Assembly: GCA_002365025.1 (NCBI GenBank)
Contig: DEYX01000189.1
Location: forward strand, 1 to 14,279
Direction of reading: 5' to 3'
DNA length: 14,279 bases
Source: Hungatella sp. UBA3147
GTDB taxonomy: Bacteria > Bacillota > Clostridia > Lachnospirales > Lachnospiraceae
The notes under the pieces are model-generated. The model had not been told where the DNA came from. It was given only the letters and a program-made list of their open reading frames with translations, and searched no databases. Below, one piece after another: positions 6,322 through 14,000 of the stretch; position 1 is the first letter of the stretch; each line of letters starts with the position of its first letter. Made by a program: the position numbers and the translations under genes.

Positions 6322-8502
6322 TTATGATTTCCTTTCGTCCAATAACGGACTTGCTTTACCCTTACAGAATAGGTTGAGTCTATGCAGCGCCCTTGTACAG
6401 GCAATATATAATAGCTTCTTATCATCCTGGCTGCAGTAAGTCTCATCATCCGCATCACATATTAAAACAGCATCAAACTCAAGCCCTTTGGACATATAGA
6501 CCGGTATAATGAAAACGCCATGTAAATCTGTTGTGCTTTCACTTTTTATTAACTGGACATCAGCTTTGTCCTTTAAGCACTCAAAGAGGAAACGGGCGTT
6601 TTTTTCAGTTTTACAGATTAATCCGATTGACTGGTACCCCATTTCCAGGCAGGAATTCACTTCTGATACAATCAAGTCATGATACGATGATTCATCCTTC
6701 GCCGCATATAACTGGGGCTCATCTCCTTTTCGGTTGAAACTCTTTATCTCTGTACTTTGTTCAAGGAACTTTAATCCGTAATTTAAAATCTCATTTGTAC
6801 ACCGGAAGCTTTTGTCCATAGTGACAAGAGAAGATTTTTTCTTATTGAAAGTTTTTCCGATCAATTGGTACAGAGATAAGTCCTCCCTCTTTTCCAGGGT
6901 CTGGTTGATATCCCCCAGGATTGTAAATTTCGCTTTTGAAAACAGCAGTTGAAAAATTTCAAAATGGAGAGGATAGTAATCCTGTGCTTCATCAATTACT
7001 ACTTGCTTAATGGTCTTATATTTATTAATCCCGTATATTTTTAAGTTCAAATAAGTGAGAACCGTTGCATCATCATAGTATAGCTTATTGGTATCTAAAT
7101 TTTCCTGGGTGAAAGTTAAAATGTGGTCCATGCAGCCGGGAAGTTCTATCCCTTTTGCCAGGCTGTAAAAATATTCTTTGTCATGGAACAGCTTTCGATA
7201 AACATCCTTTATATCAAGTTCCATGAATTTTAACATTTCTTCATTCATCAGGATTTTCTCTGATTGTTTTAAGCGGTATTTCTTAGACTCACTGATCAGT
7301 TCCAAAATATATTCCCCTATCAGCTTTAATCTCTTACCCAGAGGAGTTTCGTTAATTCCGGATAATACTTTCTCTTTTATCATCTCTCCGCTTATAATAC
7401 ACTCACCGCCATAGCAGATATCCTCAAAGTTCATCCATTTGTGCGGCAGGTCATCAATAAACCGATCCAATATCTTCAAAAACTGGCGGGATGTTTTAAA
7501 TTCAATGCTGCTTTTTATAATATCCCTGTATTGAGTATTAGAGATCAGGTTTTCCAAAAATTGATTTCTCGACTGTACTTGCTCATTTTTCAGTACAGAA
7601 GCAATGATATCTTCAAACACCACCGATACAACATGTTCTTCTCCAAGCTCAGGCAATACATTGGAAATATACTGCTCAAACAATGAGTTTGGTGAAATAA
7701 TCAAAATATTATCAGCGTTTAGCTTTGAGGAAAGGCCCTGGTACATCAAATAGGCTGCTCTGTGAAGAGCAATGGACGTCTTACCGCTACCTGCCACGCC
7801 CTGTACCATCATTAAGTCATTTTCCATATCCCGGATAACTATGTCCTGTTCCCTCTGAATGGTTTCTACAATCGTTTTCATCTTAGGAGAAGTATTCTGG
7901 GACAGCAGCTTCCTTAAAAATTCGTCCACAATCTGCACATCTGCATCGAAATAATACTCCAGCTCTCCTTTGCTGATTTCATACTGGCGCTTTAAATTAA
8001 CCTCTCCTGTGATCCTTCCGCCAGGGGCATCATAAAATACCTGCCCCAATACAAACCGGTAAAAGACGCTTGCTATGGGTGATCTCCAGTCATAAATAAA
8101 AAATTCATTTGTCTCATCTTTCTTTAATGAGGTACGTCCGATGTAGATATTTTCGAATTCATCTTCATCATCGAATTTGAAATCAATCCGGGCAAAATAA
8201 GGGGATTGGATCATTTTCTCCAGCAACAGGATTTTATTTTCTACCGCTTCAAAATCGGCTATTTTATCTGTGATCGGATTTGCATACTGGTTTAAGGCAG
8301 CAAGGGCTTCAAAACCTTCGCTGCTCCATAGATTTGCTATGGAGTGAGATGTATTCTCACGCAGCTCTTTCTTAGCAGAAATTATGGCCGACTTATTCTC
8401 TACATTGCGCTCTCTCGCTTGATCCAGCTGCTTTTTCGCTAAAGCAATGGTTTGTTCTAACCTGCTCTTTTCAAATTCTAATTCCGTCCGGTTATCTTCC
8501 AT
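6322..8502 (-). CDS. helD: HelD-type superfamily 1 ATPase (RNA polymerase recycling factor)
   Basis: A 726-residue UvrD/Rep-like NTPase of the HelD family, which binds stalled RNA polymerase and uses ATP to release it from DNA and nascent RNA. Visible in order: a charged N-terminal coiled-coil arm (about 5-55), which in HelD reaches into the polymerase secondary channel; the HelD-typical Y-D-W-R-S-P-I-A-S segment (about 137-145); T-I-Q-R-E-Q before Walker A G-V-A-G-S-G-K-T (235-242); a long insert; Walker B I-D-E-A-Q-D (about 503-508); L-G-D-I-N-Q-T; K-S-F-R-C-T-N-E-I; M-S-K-G-L-E-F-D; and Y-I-A-C-T-R-A-L near the end. The length is slightly short of the roughly 770 residues of Bacillus HelD. 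The start is taken at ATG 8500-8502 because GAGGTGG lies 8 nt before it. The frame is open 20 codons further to a TTG at 8562, but that has no ribosome site. The MBL hydrolase follows it. Confidence 0.93.
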   Translation of the reverse strand: MEDNRTELEFEKSRLEQTIALAKKQLDQARERNVENKSAIISAKKELRENTSHSIANLWSSEGFEALAALNQYANPITDKIADFEAVENKILLLEKMIQSPYFARIDFKFDDEDEFENIYIGRTSLKKDETNEFFIYDWRSPIASVFYRFVLGQVFYDAPGGRITGEVNLKRQYEISKGELEYYFDADVQIVDEFLRKLLSQNTSPKMKTIVETIQREQDIVIRDMENDLMMVQGVAGSGKTSIALHRAAYLMYQGLSSKLNADNILIISPNSLFEQYISNVLPELGEEHVVSVVFEDIIASVLKNEQVQSRNQFLENLISNTQYRDIIKSSIEFKTSRQFLKILDRFIDDLPHKWMNFEDICYGGECIISGEMIKEKVLSGINETPLGKRLKLIGEYILELISESKKYRLKQSEKILMNEEMLKFMELDIKDVYRKLFHDKEYFYSLAKGIELPGCMDHILTFTQENLDTNKLYYDDATVLTYLNLKIYGINKYKTIKQVVIDEAQDYYPLHFEIFQLLFSKAKFTILGDINQTLEKREDLSLYQLIGKTFNKKKSSLVTMDKSFRCTNEILNYGLKFLEQSTEIKSFNRKGDEPQLYAAKDESSYHDLIVSEVNSCLEMGYQSIGLICKTEKNARFLFECLKDKADVQLIKSESTTDLHGVFIIPVYMSKGLEFDAVLICDADDETYCSQDDKKLLYIACTRALHRLNLFCKGKASPLLDERKS

Positions 8503-8597
8503 AACAAATACCACCTCTCTTATAGAATCGGCAGAAAACTCATTTCCTAAACCGTTATTCAAAATAGTCTAGCACAACCCGTATCAGAAAAACAGTC

Positions 8598-8626
8598 TTG
8601 TTGTGGCAGGCTGTATGTGTTATAAT
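8598..8626 (+). promoter_or_regulatory. Sigma-A-like promoter pointing right
   Basis: TTGTTG (8598-8603), a 17-bp spacer and a perfect TATAAT (8621-8626). It points away from helD. Transcription would begin near 8633, only a few bases before the hairpin at 8640. Confidence 0.55.
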
Positions 8627-8632
8627 AAAGGT

Positions 8633-8677
8633 GAAGAGAGAAAGGTGATTGCGCAGATGCACAATCACCTTTCTTTT
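8633..8677 (+). ncRNA. Possible tiny RNA: hairpin with T-run right after a promoter
   Basis: GAAAGGTGATTG (8640-8651) and CAATCACCTTTC (8662-8673) form a perfect 12-bp stem with a 10-nt loop, followed by TTTT on the plus strand. Together with the promoter at 8598-8626 this would make a transcript of only about 45 nt that is nearly all terminator. A frame starting at GTG 8646 (V-I-A-Q-M-H-N-H..., 27 codons, ending TAA near 8727) crosses the hairpin. It might be a leader peptide but has no clear ribosome site. It could also be the remnant of a lost gene's leader. Confidence 0.4.
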
Positions 8678-8695
8678 AAGTATGCTATATTTGAT

Positions 8696-8716
8696 AAAAA
8701 GCAGGCCCCAGCCTGT
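8696..8716 (-). terminator. Short minus-strand terminator without an evident gene
   Basis: CAGGC (8702-8706), loop CCCA, GCCTG (8711-8715). On the minus strand it is followed by CTTTTTATC. The only minus-strand frame upstream of it is about 31 codons (8782-8877, from ATG at 8875-8877), unrecognised and without a ribosome site. It may mark the 3' end of a decayed or very small gene. Confidence 0.5.
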
Positions 8717-9025
8717 ACTATTACATAACGCTGCTGTTATTAAGCGGCTTTCTCTCCTTTATCTAATCTGCGAAGTTGTTTTTACGGAACCGATACCCCA
8801 ATAAACACTGACTTTGGTTTTACAATAAGAGTGTATTTAAATAATGCCGCAACATCTCTTGTTGCCAAACCAGCCATATAGGAGATGCACAAAATCCTTC
8901 CTATTTATTCGTATGGTAATGAACCCAACGCTTTATCAGCCCAAACTCACAGAAAGCGAACTTTATTTAATTGTTTTTCAGCGGAAATGAAACGGGTATT
9001 TTCCAGATGCTAAATCTTGTACTAA
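8717..9025. other. Intergenic region, no supported gene
   Basis: About 300 bp with only short open frames. The longest minus-strand stretch translates protein-like between stops (ending TAA at 8782-8784) and could be a decayed gene fragment, but I cannot assign it. No insertion-sequence ends, tRNA or riboswitch core are visible. Confidence 0.4.
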
Positions 9026-9066
9026 TATAATAGTTCTAATCATATTTTATTAAAAAATGATTAGAA
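9026..9066 (+). promoter_or_regulatory. -10 box and perfect inverted repeat before the beta-propeller gene
   Basis: TATAAT at 9026-9031 is followed at once by TTCTAATCAT (9034-9043) and its exact inverse ATGATTAGAA (9057-9066), spaced by 13 AT-rich bases. No good -35 box stands 17 bp upstream. The repeat would span the transcription start and end 2 bp before the ribosome site AGGGG (9068-9072). It could be a repressor operator or a leader hairpin limiting ribosome access. Confidence 0.55.
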
Positions 9067-9079
9067 TAGGGGTTGGACA

Positions 9080-10495
9080 TTGGTAAAGGTTAAGGTTCAT
9101 TTACAGCCATTAGTAGGTAATATAAATTTACCCACTGTTTTAAAAACAGCCATACTTCCGGGTGATAATGCAGAACGATTATTTATTGCAACCCAGATTG
9201 GAGAAATTTTTTACATCGGAGACGGAGCTATAGAAACTTTTTTAGATATTCGCCCGAGAGTTTTAGAACTGGGGGGTTCTTCCGGCGGATATGATGAACG
9301 TGGGCTTTTGGGATTGGCGTTTCATCCCGGCTTTTATAAGAATGGCCTGTTTTACCTTCATTACTCAGTTGCCGGATCGCAAGGTCCAGGTGCCCTTCCA
9401 GCATCTTTTAAACCAGACCCATGTGATCCAGCAACCTTAAACTTAAAGTGGACAAATAGAGAAACGCAATATAATCACATTGATACCGTTGAAGAGTGGA
9501 TCTATCAGTCTAATGCTCAACCTCAAAAACGCCGTACATTGCTTAGTATGAGACGTCCGTTTCTAAATCATAATGGTGTCAGCAGCTTAAATTTTTCACC
9601 AGAAACTGGAAAGCTTGTTTTAACAACCGGAGATGGCGGCGCAAGCTTCGATCCATTTAATTTAAGCCAGGATGATATGGAAATTGCCGGTAAAATAATT
9701 GAAATTGATGTGGGGGTGAATACATTGAATGATAACCCACCCGTAATTACACGCTTTCAGGAACTTCCTCTCTCCTTTCAGGAGACGCTTACGGTTATTG
9801 CCAAAGGAGTCCGCAATATAACAGGAATTTCATTTCAAAGGTTTAACAGTGAATATGTAAAATACGTTGGGAATGTGGGACAGGATGTGGTAGAGTCGAT
9901 TTTTTCTTTCGTTAAATATAACCCCATACCGGTTACTAAGCTTATCCAATCTTTTATGATGAATACCGAGCCTGAGCAAGAGGGGTTTATTAACTTTGGC
10001 TGGCGTGGTTGGGAGGGCGCTCTGCCTACCTCAGTAGTAAGTAACTGCACTGTAAATCCAGCTTTGAATGAAAAAATAATTGCTTATTACGATGAAGCAA
10101 TAACAACATCGGTAAAACGCTTACCGCCTCTTATCAGTTATTTTCACCAAGATCCCCGCCCCGATAAGTTTGGGGCAACTGCGCTTACCGGAGTCCAGCC
10201 ATACATGGGAAATGAAATCCCAGATTTAACAGGGAGTGTTGTGTTCACTGATCTTGCCAGGAATGAAGAAGCTCCGCCACCTGTCAGAGGGGCTTTCGCC
10301 TATACCACAGTTAGGGCAGATTGTAAACTTCAGGATTTTAGTGTGATTGATATTGATTATGATTTCGGTTCTAAATCAGCTTATTTTGTTAGCTTGGGAA
10401 CTAATCTGGATCAAACCAGGCTATATTTAGGAGTCTATGGATCTATGAAAGTAGCGGATCGTTACCAAGGTACTGTTTTTGAAATTATTCCATGA
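9080..10495 (+). CDS. Glucose/sorbosone dehydrogenase-like beta-propeller protein
   Basis: A 471-residue protein of the soluble PQQ-dependent glucose/sorbosone dehydrogenase fold. Recognisable signatures: E-R-G-L-L-G-L-A-F-H-P-G-F (73-85) with N-G-L-F-Y-L-H-Y-S; L-N-H-N-G (162-166), where His164 aligns with the catalytic base of these enzymes; T-T-G-D-G-G (182-187); K-G-V-R-N-I-T-G (242-249); V-G-N-V-G-Q-D-V-V-E (263-272); and F-G-W-R-G-W-E-G (306-313). Characterised relatives are exported, but this protein begins M-V-K-V-K-V-H-L-Q-P with no signal peptide or membrane helix, so it seems cytoplasmic or specially localised. Whether the host has PQQ is unknown; many such homologues in Firmicutes may use no PQQ. 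The start is TTG with AGGGG 7 nt upstream; no ATG lies near. The thioesterase follows after 39 bp in the same direction, probably in one transcript. Confidence 0.85.
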   Translation: MVKVKVHLQPLVGNINLPTVLKTAILPGDNAERLFIATQIGEIFYIGDGAIETFLDIRPRVLELGGSSGGYDERGLLGLAFHPGFYKNGLFYLHYSVAGSQGPGALPASFKPDPCDPATLNLKWTNRETQYNHIDTVEEWIYQSNAQPQKRRTLLSMRRPFLNHNGVSSLNFSPETGKLVLTTGDGGASFDPFNLSQDDMEIAGKIIEIDVGVNTLNDNPPVITRFQELPLSFQETLTVIAKGVRNITGISFQRFNSEYVKYVGNVGQDVVESIFSFVKYNPIPVTKLIQSFMMNTEPEQEGFINFGWRGWEGALPTSVVSNCTVNPALNEKIIAYYDEAITTSVKRLPPLISYFHQDPRPDKFGATALTGVQPYMGNEIPDLTGSVVFTDLARNEEAPPPVRGAFAYTTVRADCKLQDFSVIDIDYDFGSKSAYFVSLGTNLDQTRLYLGVYGSMKVADRYQGTVFEIIP

Positions 10496-10534
10496 ATAGA
10501 TTTAGTTAAATACCAATAAGAAGGAGATATACTT

Positions 10535-11008
10535 ATGATTATCAAACCATATTCCAGAAAAACCCATTATTATGAAACTGACCAAATGGGGATTATACAC
10601 CATGCCAACTACATTCATTGGATGGAAGAAGCACGGGTCGATTTTATGGATCAAATTGGTTTCAGCTATGATCGTGCCATCAGCACTGGAATCGATTTTG
10701 CGCTATTAAGTATTTCCTGTGAATACAAGTCCATGGTCCGGTTTGGTGAAACTGTTAACATTCAGGCTTCTATTTCATCCCTGTCTGTTTCTAAAATGAC
10801 GGTCCAGTATCAAATGACGGATGCAGCCACCGGCAAATTAAGAACAATCGGAGAAAGCACACATTGCTATTATGACTCTAATAAGAAGCGTCCGGTTTCT
10901 TTAAAGAAGTCTCTGCCGGATTTATATGATTTGTTAACCTCCCTCTGTGAATCTGAACAGGTTTCATATGACTCAAATGTTGAGCATAAAAATACCGCCA
11001 ACCAATGA
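10535..11008 (+). CDS. Hotdog-fold acyl-CoA thioesterase (4HBT/YbgC-like)
   Basis: A 157-residue single-domain thioesterase of the 4-hydroxybenzoyl-CoA thioesterase family. The signature Y-Y-E-T-D-Q-M-G-I-I-H-H-A-N-Y (12-26) contains the expected catalytic Asp16 and the H-A-N-Y that starts the central helix; E-E-A-R follows at 31-34. The length is usual for YbgC/FadM-type enzymes, which hydrolyse acyl-CoA thioesters in the cytoplasm as tetramers; the acyl chain cannot be told. The start has a strong AGGAGA 7-8 nt before ATG. The last about 20 residues are hydrophilic and probably not part of the fold. Its final codons form one arm of a terminator for the facing gene. Confidence 0.92.
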   Translation: MIIKPYSRKTHYYETDQMGIIHHANYIHWMEEARVDFMDQIGFSYDRAISTGIDFALLSISCEYKSMVRFGETVNIQASISSLSVSKMTVQYQMTDAATGKLRTIGESTHCYYDSNKKRPVSLKKSLPDLYDLLTSLCESEQVSYDSNVEHKNTANQ

Positions 11009-11022
11009 ACGGCTGGCGGTAT
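10988..11022 (-). terminator. Intrinsic terminator of the DUF11 gene, overlapping the thioesterase 3' end
   Basis: ATACCGCCAACC (10992-11003) pairs with GGCTGGCGGTAT (11011-11022) with one mismatch and a 7-nt loop. On the minus strand it runs into TTTTT (rc of 10988-10992), 45 bp past the DUF11 stop. The left arm encodes the last thioesterase residues and its TGA stop lies in the loop. On the plus strand the stem is followed only by GAACTTATTTC, so termination that way is weaker. Confidence 0.8.
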
Positions 11023-11066
11023 GAACTTATTTCATCCACTGCATCTTAACAGGTAGAGCAGCAAGA

Positions 11067-14000
11067 TCAATCGTCACAACATTTTAAAATTAGTATACAA
11101 GCTGTCGAGGTATTATTGTTAAGATCTGGATCTGATGTTGTTGAACTGACTTGCGCTGTATTAATTATTTTACAAGAACATGTCTGCCGTATGCATCCTT
11201 TTATAAGAACGACTCTTGAGGCGCCTGCTGGTATTGTGCCTAAGTTAACACTTCCCGGCCATGGCTGGAAAGCAAAACCATCGTCCAGTGAAAACATCGG
11301 TTTTTTAAGAATGTTTGCCAGGCTATCAGTTAAAACAACATTATGAGCATCTGCCGGGCCTGCATTTGAAACCACGATAGTAAACTCCACCATCTCTCCG
11401 CGGCAAGCCTCTTTCTTATTTGCAAATTTCTTCACAGAAACGTCTGCTTCTGCTTCTTCACCTGCTGCAACCGCTACACATATTGATGCTACGTTGTTAA
11501 ACAGATTAGGATCCGGTGTTGCTGAGATTGCAATTGCCGTATTATTAATACAGCCTGAAGCTGATTCTGCTACTGTACCTCTAATGATAATGGTTCTTGA
11601 TTCTCCAGCCGGCAATGCCCCTATATTAAGGGAGCCCAGCCATGGATTGAAGGTTGCCCCTCCATCGATTGAAAATACCGGTTCTGTAATGCTTGGTGAA
11701 ATATTATCATTTACAATCACATTTTCTGCAGTATTTGGTCCTGCATTGGACACTACAAGAGTGAAGGTTATCATTTCTCCTGGAGCAACCGGATTGGGAC
11801 TTGCAGTTTTTGTAATTGAAACATCTGCTCTTGCAGGAGCTAATATTGGCGTCTCTGTCGTTGAAGTGTTGTTCTCCGGATTTGGAGCTGGTGTAGGGGA
11901 GCTGACTGTTGCTGTATTTATAATAATGCCTGCTGCTGTTGGGCTTACAGTTCCTCTTATTATGATAATTCTTTCCGCTCCTGCCATTAATGTTCCTAAA
12001 TTAAGAAATCCTGGCCATGGATTAAATGTTACTCCTCCATCGATTGAGTACTCTGGATTAAGAATAGAACTAGGTATACTATCCATCAAAAGAACATCCT
12101 CAGCAGCATTCGGACCAAAGTTATTCACTACAATTGTATAGCTAAGTTGCTCTCCCGGTATCGCAATCGCCTGATTGCTTTGTTTTTCTACAGCAATATC
12201 AGCTTCTACAGCTGATACTGGAGTTTCTAGCGTTGAAGTGTTATTCTCCGGATTTGGATCTGGTGTCGTGGAACTAACGATTGCTGTATTGGAAATCACG
12301 CCTGTTGCTTCGGGACTTACAGTTCCTCTTATTATGATAACTCTTTCTGCTCCTGCCGGTAATGTTCCTAAATTAAGAAATCCCGGCCATGGATTAAAGG
12401 TTACTCCTCCATCGATTGAGTACATTGGATTAAGAATAGAACTTGGTATACTGTCCATAAGAAGAACATTCTCTGCCGCATCCGGACCAAAGTTATTAAC
12501 TATAATTGTATAGCTAAATGGCTCTCCCGGTATAGCAACTGCCTGATTGCTTTGTTTTTCTACAGCAACATCTGCCTCAACAGCTGATACTGGAGTTTCT
12601 AACGTTGAAGTATTATTCTCTGGATTTGGATCTGGTGTCGTGGAGCTAACGACTGCTGTATTGGAAATCACGCCTGTTGCGTCAGGGCTTACAGTTCCTC
12701 TTATTATGATAATTCTTTCTGCTCCGGCCGGTAAAGTTCCTAAGCTGAGAAATCCTGGCCATGGATTAAATGTTACTCCTCCATCGATTGAGTACATTGG
12801 ACTAAGAATGGAACTTGGTATACTATCCATTAGAAGAACATTTTCTGCCGCACTCGGGCCAAAATTATTAACTATTATCGTATAGCTAAACGGCTCTCCT
12901 GGTACTGCAATTACCTGATTACTTTGTTTTGCTACAGCAATGTCTGCTTCGCCTGGTAATTCTTCAACCATAAGTGGAACTGGGTTGGATTCTTCTGAAA
13001 AGTTACCTGGTATGCCACCCTCAACAGGTGTATATGAGTAATCGATAGTTGCTGTATTTATAGCAGGATTCGGATTCGGAATGCCTTCAACTCTTACCTG
13101 AAACGTCACTTCCGTGACAGTTCCACCTGGAATATCGGGCAGCGGAAAACCTATATTAGGATCAACTCCCAGCTCAGGAACTCCATTAACCGTTATACTT
13201 CCAGGTATGAATAATAAACCATTCGGTACATTATCCCTAAAAAATACATTAGTCAGAGGACTGGTACACGTATTTGTTAATTTAACCGTATACGTTACGA
13301 TATCGCCCACATTTGCAGTAAACGTGCTGCTTGATTTAACTGGGGTAAATATTGGTACTAAGATTTCCTGTAAAGCCACATCATCAATCGCATAATCGTT
13401 CCCTACAACAGCTTCTCCTTCACTGAAGAATTCTACTGTAATTTGAGAGTTATTCATAGAATTAATGACAGTTCCTATTTGTTTCCACTCTGGTGCGTTT
13501 ATATTAACTGGAATCTCAACTCCTAAGGCTTGCTGAAACAGTACATTACCGTTTTGATCCAGGATTCTGACACCTAACTGTGCTGGCGGAAAGCCTGTTA
13601 CTTTAAAAAGATTAAGAATCCATGTGCTGAATAAAAAATTAGTATTTGGTGTAACCGGTACTGTAGACCTAAAAAATACGGCTCCTGGGTTAAACCCATT
13701 TACTACCATCATTCTTCCGGTTTCATTTCCTGTCGTATGGTCAGCGATACGCCACCAAGCCCCTATAACATTGCTCATAGCATCTGTCATAAGATTTTGT
13801 ACCGTATATTCTCCATCAATTGGTGTAAACTTAGTTGGATCCGGTACTACATACGTAAAATCTGGTGTAACATTGGGATATGGTGCGACCGCAGGTCCTG
13901 TATTCGCTGGTGTTCCTGGCGGAAAGAATCCAAACGTTCCGTTATCTGCATCTGTAATAAGATTAGTATTGGATACAGTTGTACATGGGTCTAATATCGT

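Noticed and set aside
8782..8877. 31-codon minus-strand frame upstream of a small terminator
   Set aside because: No ribosome site and no recognisable family; kept only as context for the terminator at 8696-8716.
11116..12885. Plus-strand open frames of up to 215 codons opposite the DUF11 gene
   Set aside because: They mirror the repeat pattern of the minus-strand gene at the same period, have no ribosome sites, and arise from its codon usage.
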